Shown here piece by piece: positions 48,903-57,122 of a stretch of DNA of 64,000 nucleotides. The notes under the pieces were generated by a model. It did not search any database and was not told the origin of the DNA. It saw nothing but the letters and a program-made list of their open reading frames with translations. The position numbers were made by a program, and so were the translations under genes. The stretch lies in assembly GCF_001667075.1 (NCBI RefSeq), contig NZ_LZIL01000035.1, positions 124,001 through 188,000 of the forward strand, given 5' to 3'. The stretch's first letter is position 1; the number at the start of each line of letters is the position of its first letter. Origin of the DNA: Mycobacterium sp. 852014-52450_SCH5900713. GTDB taxonomy: Bacteria > Actinomycetota > Actinomycetes > Mycobacteriales > Mycobacteriaceae.

Positions 48903-50350
48903 GCGTCGGCCAAAGCGGCGAGGTCGCGTCTGACGACCTTGCCGACATCGTTGCGTGGCAACCGCTCGACGAACACGACACGCACGGGTACGCGGTAGGG
49001 CGTCAGGTGCTCCCGGCACCAGGCGATCAGGTCGTCTTCGGACAGATCGTGGGCGTGACAAGCGACGAACGCCCAGGGCACCTCGCCGAGGCGCTCATCG
49101 GGAATGCCCACCACGGCCGCTTCGCGTACTCCCTCGGCGGCCAGCAGCACGTCCTCCACGGTGCCGGGAAAGACCTTCAGCCCACCGCGGTTGATCATGT
49201 CCGACACCCGGCCGTCCAGCCATAGGAATCCGTCCTCGTCGAACCACCCGAGGTCGCCGGTGTGGAACCAGCCGTCGTCAGTGAGCCTGTCAAGAAACGC
49301 CGGATCGATCTTGCGAGCCGCCGTCGTCGGCGTGCGCACCATCACCTCGTCGTCGGCGATCGTGACATCAATGCCGGGCAGCGGGCGTCCGACCGAGCCG
49401 AGCTTGGTCTCGCCCCATTCCCGCGCGTCGGCGGCCGACCATCCGACGACTTCGCCGCCGAGTTCGGTTTGGCCGTAGGAGTTGAGCACGATGACGCCGA
49501 ACTTGTCGCGGAACCTGCCGGCTTGCACGGGGGACAGGGGAGCGGTGATCGATCGTACGATCTTCAGCGGCGACAGGTCGGTGACCGACTCGTCGTGCAG
49601 GACCATCGTCAACGCCGCCGGGGGCAAAACCGTGGAGCGCAACCGGTGCCGCTTGACCAGTGCGGCGAACTCGGCAGGTGAGAACTTGTCCATGAGCACC
49701 ACCCCCGAGCCCGCCCGAAAGGCGAACAGCACCTGGTAGATGCCGGCCCATAACGACAGCGAGAGCGGAACGAGGTTCGGCATTGGTGCCCGGTTCGCTC
49801 TGGCCGCCGCCGGTTTCGCGCCGCGGAGCTTGGCCAACAGGCGGTCGATCAGATCCAGGACGGTTGCATGACGAAGTGGCACCGGCTTCGGCGGGCCGGT
49901 GGTTCCCGACGTGAATTGCAGCAGTGCCACATCCCGGTCGTAGTGCCGCGGATCGGGCGGCCGTTCCGACGATGGCGAAAGCGACCAGGCCAAGCGCGAG
50001 GCGGCCACGACGGGCAACTTGTAATCCGAGAAGCGAAGGGCCAGCTCAGGTGTGGTGATGACGGCGACCGGCCGCAATGTTGCGAGCTGGGATGCCAACT
50101 CCTTATCGGCGGCCCGTGGGTTGAGCGGCGTGTAAACCCCACCGGCACGCCAGGTCCCGAACAACGCGGCCACCGTGCCGGCATCGTTGGGCAGCATCGC
50201 CGCGACGACTTGTCCGGACACCAAGCCGGCTTCGGTGAGTATCGCGGCCAGGCGATCTGCGCTCGCCACCATATCGTCGCGCGAGACATCGGCGGTCAAC
50301 GTGTGCACGGCCGTGTCGGGCAGGTCGGCCAGCAGTTCGGCGAGACTCAC
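48899..50350 (-). CDS. AMP-dependent acyl-CoA synthetase/ligase
   Basis: 483 aa, at the short end for the family. P-loop FTSGTTGPPKP is at about 146-156, A5 is NSYGQTELGG, the hinge is WFHTGDLGWFDEDGFLWLDGRVSD, and the catalytic Lys is in NDVGKVVR. The GTG at 50350 overlaps the crotonase TGA; coding further upstream is not supported. It activates a substrate within the eight-gene operon. Confidence 0.88.
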   Translation of the reverse strand: MSLAELLADLPDTAVHTLTADVSRDDMVASADRLAAILTEAGLVSGQVVAAMLPNDAGTVAALFGTWRAGGVYTPLNPRAADKELASQLATLRPVAVITTPELALRFSDYKLPVVAASRLAWSLSPSSERPPDPRHYDRDVALLQFTSGTTGPPKPVPLRHATVLDLIDRLLAKLRGAKPAAARANRAPMPNLVPLSLSLWAGIYQVLFAFRAGSGVVLMDKFSPAEFAALVKRHRLRSTVLPPAALTMVLHDESVTDLSPLKIVRSITAPLSPVQAGRFRDKFGVIVLNSYGQTELGGEVVGWSAADAREWGETKLGSVGRPLPGIDVTIADDEVMVRTPTTAARKIDPAFLDRLTDDGWFHTGDLGWFDEDGFLWLDGRVSDMINRGGLKVFPGTVEDVLLAAEGVREAAVVGIPDERLGEVPWAFVACHAHDLSEDDLIAWCREHLTPYRVPVRVVFVERLPRNDVGKVVRRDLAALADA

Positions 50351-51147
50351 GAGTCCGCTTCCAGTGGTTGCCAATCCGGTGTGCGCTTGTCTGCGAACGC
50401 CCGTGGCCCCTCGTTCTGGTCGGGATGGCCCCACATCGACGTCAAGTGCTTGGCGCCCGCTCGGCACGCATCCGTCAAGCCGTATTCGAGCGCGCCCCAC
50501 AACGCGCGCTTGGTCGCCCGCATCGCGGCGGGCGAGTTCAACGCGATCTTCTCGGCGAGTTCCTGCGCGACGTCGCGGAGCTTGTCGGGAGGGTCGACGA
50601 TCTGGCTGATCATGCCGAGCTGGTACGCGCGTTGGGCCGTCAGGCGTTCGTGGCTGCCGACGAGCGCCATCCTCAACACCGCCTCGGCGGGCATCTTTCG
50701 CATCAGGGCGATTGTCTCCAGCGCGCTGACCTGGCCGATGGAGACGTGCGGGTCGACGAAGGTCGCATCGGACGACGCGATGACGATGTCGGCGTCGGCG
50801 ACCCAATGCAGTCCGCCACCCGCGCACACCCCGTTGACGGCCGTGATGACGGGCTTTCCCACGTTGCAATGCCAGCCCGTCAACTTCAGGTCGAGCGTGC
50901 GCATCGACTCCTGGAACTGCTGCACCGCCTCGCCGTCGAGGTCCTCGACGTCGGCGCCAACCTGAAACGCCCGGCCGTTGCCGGTGTGCACGATGACGCG
51001 GACAGCGGGATCCGCGTCCAATTCGGCCCACGCCTTGGGGAATTCCTCACGCATCGTCGCGTCGTACGCATTGAGTCGGTCGGGCCGGTTGTTGATGATC
51101 CAGCCCACCGGGCCGCGCCGCTCGACGATCAACCTTCGATAGCTCAT
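50347..51147 (-). CDS. Crotonase-fold protein, atypical active site (1)
   Basis: 266 aa enoyl-CoA hydratase/isomerase fold with CAGGGLHWVADADIVIA and FVDPHVSIGQ. The two hydratase glutamates (normally GGGxE and FxxPE) are both replaced by His. It is therefore unlikely to be a standard hydratase; hydrolase, retro-Claisen or isomerase chemistry is possible. It is a sister of the next gene, 51144, and overlaps it by 4 nt (ATGA), suggesting a tandem duplication. Confidence 0.86.
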   Translation of the reverse strand: MSYRRLIVERRGPVGWIINNRPDRLNAYDATMREEFPKAWAELDADPAVRVIVHTGNGRAFQVGADVEDLDGEAVQQFQESMRTLDLKLTGWHCNVGKPVITAVNGVCAGGGLHWVADADIVIASSDATFVDPHVSIGQVSALETIALMRKMPAEAVLRMALVGSHERLTAQRAYQLGMISQIVDPPDKLRDVAQELAEKIALNSPAAMRATKRALWGALEYGLTDACRAGAKHLTSMWGHPDQNEGPRAFADKRTPDWQPLEADS

Positions 51148-51956
51148 GAAACCTCCGCGGGGTCCAGCGGCCGCCAGCGCGCGGATCGCTTGTCACGCCA
51201 GGCGCGTGCGCCCTCGGCGTGGTCGGGGTGACTGCGAAGCCGCCAAATCTCCTCGCTGGCAGCGTGTTTGGCTGCGGACAGGCCCACTTCGAGGGAATGC
51301 CACAATGCCTTCTTGGTGGCGCGCATCGCGGTGGGGGAGTTCGTTGCGACAGCGGCGGCCAGCCGGCCGGCGGTCGCCCGAAGCTGATCGGCTGGCACGA
51401 CATCCGAGACGATGCCCAATTCGTATGCCCGTTGGGCCAAGATGCGCTCGCCCGTACCGCTCAACGCCATTCGGGTGATCGCCTCCATCGGCGATTTACG
51501 TAGCAGTGTGATTGCTTCGTATGCAACTGCTTGCCCGACCGAGACATGCGGGTCGACGAACGAAGCCTCCTCGGCGGCGATGACGATGTCGGCGTCGGCA
51601 ACCAAGTGCAGACCCCCGCCCGCACACACCCCATTGACCGCCGCGATCACCGGCTTCCATACCCCGCAATGCCACGACGAAATCTTCAGCTCGGCGTCCC
51701 TGGTCCGGCGCGAGTGTCGCCGCATGGCCTCCTTGTCGCGAGCCACCTGCACGACGTCCATACCGGTGCAGAACGCCTTGCCGTTGGCGGCATTGACGAT
51801 CACATACACGTCGCGGTCGGCATCCAACTCGGCCCACGCGGCCTCGAGTTCGTCGAGCATCAGCGCGTCGAACGCGTTGCCGGCATCCGGCCGGTTCAGG
51901 ATCAGCCAGCCGACGCCGTCGGACTTCTCGACGATCAACCGCTCGTAGCCGGTCAC
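51144..51956 (-). CDS. Crotonase-fold protein, atypical active site (2)
   Basis: 270 aa and paralogous to the protein at 50347: shared ERLIVE, GVCAGGGLHLVADADIVIA, FVDPHVSVGQ and the C-terminal region AMRATKKALWHSLE. Both usual glutamates are His here as well. The GTG start overlaps the acyl-CoA dehydrogenase stop (GTGA). The two may form a hetero-oligomer. Confidence 0.86.
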   Translation of the reverse strand: MTGYERLIVEKSDGVGWLILNRPDAGNAFDALMLDELEAAWAELDADRDVYVIVNAANGKAFCTGMDVVQVARDKEAMRRHSRRTRDAELKISSWHCGVWKPVIAAVNGVCAGGGLHLVADADIVIAAEEASFVDPHVSVGQAVAYEAITLLRKSPMEAITRMALSGTGERILAQRAYELGIVSDVVPADQLRATAGRLAAAVATNSPTAMRATKKALWHSLEVGLSAAKHAASEEIWRLRSHPDHAEGARAWRDKRSARWRPLDPAEVS

Positions 51957-53200
51957 GAGCGTGGAATTTCCTTCCAGGGCTTACCCTTCCACGGATCCGG
52001 CTCCTTGGCCAGACCGAGCACGCGCTCGCCGAGGATGTTTTTGTTGATGTCGCTCGTGCCGCCCTCGGTGGCGTTGGCCAGGCTGCGCAGCATGCCCTGC
52101 ACCTCTCGGGGCAACGCGTCGGGATCGCCGGTGGCAGGCCAGGCCACCGCAGCGGTACCCAGCAAATCGGCCATCAAATTTTGGATCTGTTGGTTGAGCG
52201 TGGCCTGATGGACCTTGCCGATCGAGGACGCCGCACCGGGCGACTGGCCCGCTGAAAGCGCCTCGCGCACTCGGGCATTGGTCCAACCGCGGATCTGCTC
52301 CTGCGCCCACAGGCGCATAACCTTGTTTCGCACGACGGGGTCGGCCCAGCGCCCGGTTTCTCGGGCCAGGGAGATCAGGCGCTCAGCGCCAGAACCACCG
52401 AGGCGCCCCATACCGCCCGATCCCGATCCGGAAACCATCTGCCGTTCACTGGACAGGGTCGACGCGCTGACCCGCCAGCCGTCATTGATCTCCCCGACCC
52501 GATGCTCGTCGGGCACCCGCGCGCCATCGAGGAAGACTTCGTTGAACTCCGCTTCGCCGGTGACCTGGCGCAGCGGTCGCACGTCGACGCCCGGTTGGTG
52601 CATGTCGAGCAGGAAGTACGTGATGCCCTTGTGCTTGGGCTGGTCCGGATCGGTGCGCGCCAGTAGGATCGCGAAGTCCGCCTCGTCGGCCCACGTGGTC
52701 CACACCTTCTGTCCGGAGATCACCCATTGATCGCCGTCGCGTTCGGCTCGGGTCGCCAATGACGCGAGATCGGAGCCCGCGCCAGGTTCGCTGAAAAGCT
52801 GACACCACTTCTCTTCGTTGCGGACGATGGGCGGAAGGAAGCGCAGCCGCTGTTCCTCGGTGCCGTGACTGAACAATGCCGCCGCGGCGTTGTTGAGCCC
52901 CAACGGATTCAACCGGGTGAGTCGGAGCGGAGCCAGGACCATCTCAATCGCACGTGCAATGTCGTTGCCGACGCCCAGGCCACCGTGCTCCGGAAGCCAG
53001 GTCGGTGCGACCAGTCCCGATTCGGCGAATGTCGGATACCAATCCCGGTAGTCGGCCGCGGTGCGGACGGCCCGCAGGGCCGCGGGCCCTTCGGCGGCGG
53101 CCGAGCGCCACGCCGCGGGCACCTCCGCGGCAATCCACTGCCGCACCACCTCGACGGCGTCGATCGCGGAGGTGTCGGGGGTGATCGGCAAACGCATCAT
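51953..53200 (-). CDS. Acyl-CoA dehydrogenase
   Basis: 415 aa with the full set of motifs: LFSEPGAGSDLASLATRA, VWTTWADEADFAILLARTDPD, and C-terminal NATEGGTSDINKNILGERVLGL (GGTSD, with Asp in place of Glu in this GGxxE motif). The start is an ATG pair at 53200/53197 with MRLPITPD; an earlier GTG at 53242 overlaps the crotonase gene and has no ribosome site. Part of the eight-gene operon. Confidence 0.88.
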   Translation of the reverse strand: MMRLPITPDTSAIDAVEVVRQWIAAEVPAAWRSAAAEGPAALRAVRTAADYRDWYPTFAESGLVAPTWLPEHGGLGVGNDIARAIEMVLAPLRLTRLNPLGLNNAAAALFSHGTEEQRLRFLPPIVRNEEKWCQLFSEPGAGSDLASLATRAERDGDQWVISGQKVWTTWADEADFAILLARTDPDQPKHKGITYFLLDMHQPGVDVRPLRQVTGEAEFNEVFLDGARVPDEHRVGEINDGWRVSASTLSSERQMVSGSGSGGMGRLGGSGAERLISLARETGRWADPVVRNKVMRLWAQEQIRGWTNARVREALSAGQSPGAASSIGKVHQATLNQQIQNLMADLLGTAAVAWPATGDPDALPREVQGMLRSLANATEGGTSDINKNILGERVLGLAKEPDPWKGKPWKEIPRS

Positions 53201-53207
53201 GAGCCCG

Positions 53208-54026
53208 TCAACGGCCTTGGAACTTCGCGTCGCGTTTGTCACGGAAGGCCGCCAGACCCTCCTTGAAATCGTCGCTGCGGCTTGATAACTCCAGCGCCAT
53301 GGCCTCGTTCTGGAGATGGCGGTCCAGGTCGAGTCCGTTGCCGCTGTGCAGCAGCCACTTGGTGAGCCCTAGGGCAACCGTGGGCGCCTCACCGAGTTTG
53401 GTGACAAGTTCCTCTGCGGCAGCGTCCAATTGAAAGGGCGCGCACGTGTGGTGGATGATGCCCCAGTCGGCCGCGGTGGCGCCGGAGATCTCCTCGCCGA
53501 GCATCAGCAGCTGTCGGGTGCGCACCATCCCGATCAAGCGGGGCAGCAGCCAGGCGGCGCCACTGTCGGGTGTGAAGCCGCGGGCCATGAACGGTTCCCA
53601 GAAGCGAGCGTCATCGGCGGCCACGCAGAAGTCGCAAGCTACTGCGATGTGGAACCCCAGGCCGGCCGCCCAGCCGCGGACCACGGCGACGATCGGCACC
53701 TGGGTCTCCAGCATCAGCGGGATGAGCCGGTTGGCCTTGTTGGGGAGTCGGCGCTGCGTACTGCCCACTCGCGGTTTGCGCTCGGATTTCGTGTTGTTCG
53801 CGATGAGATCCGAGCCCGCGCAGAAGTCCGGACCATCGGCGTCGATGCGGATGACGCGCACCGCCTCATCGACGCCTGCGGCGGCGAGATGTCCGATCAG
53901 TGCGTCCAGCATGGTGTCATCGACTGCGTTGCGCCGCTCGGCGCGGTCCAGGGTGAGGCACAGAACCGGGCCTTGCCGCTCGGCCCGCAGTCCGGGAACG
54001 CTCGCATATGTCACGGCAGCTGTCAT
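53208..54026 (-). CDS. Enoyl-CoA hydratase/isomerase family protein (PaaG type)
   Basis: 272 aa crotonase. It has AAGLGFHIAVACDFCVAADDARFWEPF and the GFTPDSGAAWLLPRLIG stretch characteristic of PaaG-type isomerases that use an Asp rather than the Glu pair. It probably shifts a double bond or hydrates an enoyl-CoA. The ATG overlaps the MaoC-type gene stop (ATGA). Confidence 0.86.
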   Translation of the reverse strand: MTAAVTYASVPGLRAERQGPVLCLTLDRAERRNAVDDTMLDALIGHLAAAGVDEAVRVIRIDADGPDFCAGSDLIANNTKSERKPRVGSTQRRLPNKANRLIPLMLETQVPIVAVVRGWAAGLGFHIAVACDFCVAADDARFWEPFMARGFTPDSGAAWLLPRLIGMVRTRQLLMLGEEISGATAADWGIIHHTCAPFQLDAAAEELVTKLGEAPTVALGLTKWLLHSGNGLDLDRHLQNEAMALELSSRSDDFKEGLAAFRDKRDAKFQGR

Positions 54027-55282
54027 CGTCCTGCGAATTCAGCTGATACGACCGTGAGCAGATCCGCCAGGTTCGCCGCTCCGCCGGGCGGGTCGGGCAG
54101 CCGGACCGGGCCGCGGTCCCGGCTGGGTAACAGGATGGTCGCGTGTCCCGGTGCCGTGACCTCGTTGCGGTGGTTGGTCGCCGCGAGTTCGACATCGACC
54201 GCGGGGCGCTCGCCTTCGGCAAGGTACTTTCGAGTCACGGTGCCGGTGATGGTGTGCAGATCGCCCACGTAGTTGAACAACCGGAACTCACAGTCCAGCT
54301 TCCACAACCAGGCGTCGTCCCCCATCCAGTCCGTACACAGATGGATCAACCACGTCTCACGCATCCGGCCGTAATCGAAAGTGGTCGGGTTGCCGGCATT
54401 TCGGGCCGCATCCGGTTCCCAGTGCACACGCTGCTGCGCATCGGGCACGCCGTGGTCGTTCGGGGTGTAGAAGCGGGGAATGCGTTGCCGGTTGCGCCAC
54501 GCCAACCGCAGGGGACGCACCCCGTACATGCCTGTGCCCATGCCGACATGCCAGCAAACCATGTCGGTGACGGTGAGCGGCCCCTTGGTCAATGTGCCGA
54601 TTGCTTCGCCCTCGTTGAGGTCTTCCCACCACCGCGGTTCGGCACCACGCGGGCATTCGCGCGCGTAGCTTTCGTCGATCTCGGCGATCTCCTCGGCAGT
54701 CCAGTTCTTGAGTTCGATCGACTCGTATTTCTTGCGGCCCCGGGCCTTGCTGCGCTCGGTGCGGATCATGTTGCGGTATTGGCCGCCGAGGATGGTGCCC
54801 TCGTCGTCCCGGAAGACTTGCGCCGACCACTCGTGAATCGCCCGTCCGGCGAACTCACTGCTTTTGTCGAGCGCGGCGACCAGCGCATTGCGCCTAAACA
54901 CTCGGTGGTTGGCGCGCAGCGGAGCCCACCACTCTCGTGCGGACGACGCGTAAAACGCATGCACCCCGCGCAGCGGGTCGCCCTTGGTCAGGGCCCGATC
55001 CTCCTCGGAGAGCTCGGTGACTTCGTCTTCGCCGATCAACGTGTCACCACCGACCAGTGCCGGCGGCGCGATCGACTCACCCCACACCGACTTCGCGGCG
55101 TAGTCCGGATCAGCCCACATGGGATTGGCGTCGCCGTAGGCCTCGGCGACGTGGCGGAAAGTGTCCTCGTTGGGGCGGACGTAGTGCGGTGGCTGGGTGT
55201 GCGGAACGGCGATGCCGATGGTGGCACGCAACCTGGACAGCCCCTCATCGGTGATTTGGCCCGATTGAGAGGAGCGGGTCAT
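54023..55282 (-). CDS. Two-domain MaoC-like acyl dehydratase
   Basis: 419 aa with two hot-dog domains: an N-terminal FAS1-like dehydratase half (HVAEAYGDANPMWADPDYA) and a C-terminal MaoC half, joined by a charged linker (about residues 180-220). It probably hydrates or dehydrates bulky acyl-CoA esters. It is first gene of the operon running to 47653, divergent from the crotonase at 55375. Confidence 0.8.
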   Translation of the reverse strand: MTRSSQSGQITDEGLSRLRATIGIAVPHTQPPHYVRPNEDTFRHVAEAYGDANPMWADPDYAAKSVWGESIAPPALVGGDTLIGEDEVTELSEEDRALTKGDPLRGVHAFYASSAREWWAPLRANHRVFRRNALVAALDKSSEFAGRAIHEWSAQVFRDDEGTILGGQYRNMIRTERSKARGRKKYESIELKNWTAEEIAEIDESYARECPRGAEPRWWEDLNEGEAIGTLTKGPLTVTDMVCWHVGMGTGMYGVRPLRLAWRNRQRIPRFYTPNDHGVPDAQQRVHWEPDAARNAGNPTTFDYGRMRETWLIHLCTDWMGDDAWLWKLDCEFRLFNYVGDLHTITGTVTRKYLAEGERPAVDVELAATNHRNEVTAPGHATILLPSRDRGPVRLPDPPGGAANLADLLTVVSAEFAGR

Positions 55283-55358
55283 GGCACGCCTCCTCAGTTC
55301 TGGCGAATATCGTGGCCCGGTACGAGTATGGAAATTAAGATACCCGAAAAGCGGAAAC

Positions 55359-55370
55359 GCCGTTAACGGC
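55359..55370. promoter_or_regulatory. 12-bp palindrome before crotonase
   Basis: GCCGTTAACGGC, perfect, 4 nt upstream of the GTG at 55375, in the divergent region with the gene starting at 55282. Possible operator. Confidence 0.35.
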
Positions 55371-55374
55371 AGGG

Positions 55375-56196
55375 GTGAGTGAGTTGAGCGAGGAGCAGCC
55401 AGGGATCCTGGAGGCCGTTGGTGCGGACGGTGTTTGCCGCATCACCATCGATCGCCCCAATGTGGGAAATTCGTTGTCACCGTTGGCTCGTGACGCGCTG
55501 ATCGACGCGTTCCAACGCGCCGGCGAAAATCCAGCGGTGCGTGCGGTGTTACTGGGCGCGACGGGGCAGCGGCACTTCTGCGCCGGGGCCGGCTTGCCTG
55601 GATCGGCACCCCGGCCACCGGCGGGCGACAAGCGGTCAGGGGACGTCGCTCGGATGCTGCAGAACGGCTGGCAGCGCTTGGTCTCATCGATCCTCGATTG
55701 CGATAAGCCCGTGGTCGCTGCGGTGAAGGGCACCGCGGCTGGCGCAGGAATCAGCCTGGTTCTCGCCTGCGATCTCGTCGTGATGTCCACGGAGGCAAAG
55801 CTTGTCGCGGCATTCGTGCACCGCGGTGTGCTTCCCGATTCCGGCGCCATTCATCTGCTGACGAGGATCGTGGGGCTGCGCAAGGCCACGGAGCTGTTGA
55901 TGCTCGGCGAGCCCGTCGACGCCGCCAGCAGTGAGCGGCTGGGGCTGGTCAACCGCGTGGTCGGACCGGACGCTACCGATGAGGTCGCCGGGGAGCTGGC
56001 CGCCCGGCTTGCGGCCGGACCGACAGTGATGCTCGGGCACACCAAGCGACTGCTCTTGGTGTCCTCGGAGTCCGGCCGTGACCGAGCTTTCGAGCAGGAG
56101 GCATGGGCACAGGAGGCGGTGTCGCGCACCACCGACCTTCAGGAGGGCCTGCGGTCGTTCGCGGAGCGCCGCGAACCGCGATTCTTGGGCCGCTGA
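55375..56196 (+). CDS. Enoyl-CoA hydratase/isomerase family protein (PaaG type)
   Basis: 273 aa crotonase with GTAAGAGISLVLACDLVVMS and VHRGVLPDSGAIHLLTRIVG, PaaG-like. The GTG at 55375 is used; a TTG at 55384 has AGGGG at a better distance and may be the real start. It is monocistronic and convergent with the SDR at 56200 (3-nt gap). Confidence 0.86.
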   Translation: MSELSEEQPGILEAVGADGVCRITIDRPNVGNSLSPLARDALIDAFQRAGENPAVRAVLLGATGQRHFCAGAGLPGSAPRPPAGDKRSGDVARMLQNGWQRLVSSILDCDKPVVAAVKGTAAGAGISLVLACDLVVMSTEAKLVAAFVHRGVLPDSGAIHLLTRIVGLRKATELLMLGEPVDAASSERLGLVNRVVGPDATDEVAGELAARLAAGPTVMLGHTKRLLLVSSESGRDRAFEQEAWAQEAVSRTTDLQEGLRSFAERREPRFLGR

Positions 56197-56199
56197 TTC

Positions 56200-57066
56200 T
56201 CACTCCTTGACTGGCCCACCGCGGATCGTGAACGTCGCGGCGTCATCGATCTCGTCGATCGCCTCGGCCACGGATTCTGCAGTGAGCGAGGTGTTCTCGA
56301 TCCCTTTGGTCACGCCGATGAAGACCCGTGAGACCTTGCCCGCCCCGACCGAATAGATGTGGGCGGTGCGGTCGCAGTCGCGGTGCGACAGGTAAACCAC
56401 GACCGGAGTCACCAACTCAGGGTCCATCGCCTTACCGGCTTCGCCCATAATGGTCTCGGTCATGCGCGTCCGTGCGATGGGGGCGACAGCGTTGATCGCG
56501 ATGCCGTTTCGCGCTCCCTCGATGGCGAGCACGTGCATCATGCCGACGAGCCCCATCTTGGCCGCACCGTAATTGGCCTGCCCGAAGTTTCCGAACAAGC
56601 CGGTACCCGAGGTCGTTTGGACTATTCGTCCATAGTTCTGCTCGCGCATGACCGGCCATACCGCGCGGGTGACGTGGAACGCCCCGGACAGGTGAACGGA
56701 AATGACCGCTTCCACCTGTTCGGCGGTCATGTTCTTGAATGCCGCGTCACGCAGGATTCCCGCGTTGTTGATGAGAATGTCGACCCGTCCGAATGTGTCC
56801 GTCGCCGCCGCCACGATGGCCGCGCCGCCCTCCTCGGTAGCGACCGAGTCACCGCTGGCGATCGCCGTGCCGCCCGCCGACGTGATCTCGTCAACCACTG
56901 CCTGCGCGGCCGATATCGATGCACCGGTGCCGTCCACTGCGCTGCCCAGGTCGTTGACCACCACGCGCGCCCCCCGGCGGGCGAGTTCGAGGGCGTGACA
57001 GCGGCCGAGGCCTCCGCCTGCACCGGTGACGATGGCAACCTGATTATCGAAATTCATTGACGGCAT
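56200..57066 (-). CDS. SDR, (3R)-hydroxyacyl-CoA dehydrogenase type
   Basis: 288 aa. It resembles the dehydrogenase domain of peroxisomal multifunctional enzyme 2: TGAGGGLGRCHALELARRGARVVVNDLG, SVDGTG insertion, NNAGI and YGAAK. It probably oxidises 3-hydroxyacyl-CoA of branched or steroid side chains. The C-terminal extension (about residues 230-288) is typical. The ATG at 57066 fits a leaderless promoter. Confidence 0.85.
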   Translation of the reverse strand: MPSMNFDNQVAIVTGAGGGLGRCHALELARRGARVVVNDLGSAVDGTGASISAAQAVVDEITSAGGTAIASGDSVATEEGGAAIVAAATDTFGRVDILINNAGILRDAAFKNMTAEQVEAVISVHLSGAFHVTRAVWPVMREQNYGRIVQTTSGTGLFGNFGQANYGAAKMGLVGMMHVLAIEGARNGIAINAVAPIARTRMTETIMGEAGKAMDPELVTPVVVYLSHRDCDRTAHIYSVGAGKVSRVFIGVTKGIENTSLTAESVAEAIDEIDDAATFTIRGGPVKE

Positions 57067-57072
57067 GGTGAG

Positions 57073-57078
57073 AGGTTA
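57073..57078 (-). promoter_or_regulatory. Putative leaderless -10
   Basis: On the minus strand TAACCT with 6 nt to the ATG at 57066. A GAGAA half-site lies at 57093-57097 in the same divergent region. Confidence 0.35.
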
Positions 57079-57122
57079 CATTTACTCTCAGTGAGAACCA
57101 TCGTTTGCATCGGAGGACATCC

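Noticed and set aside
50351..51031. Frame opening the acyl-CoA ligase to 710 residues
   Set aside because: It is antisense-like shadow coding over the crotonase gene; the ligase fold begins at the GTG at 50350.
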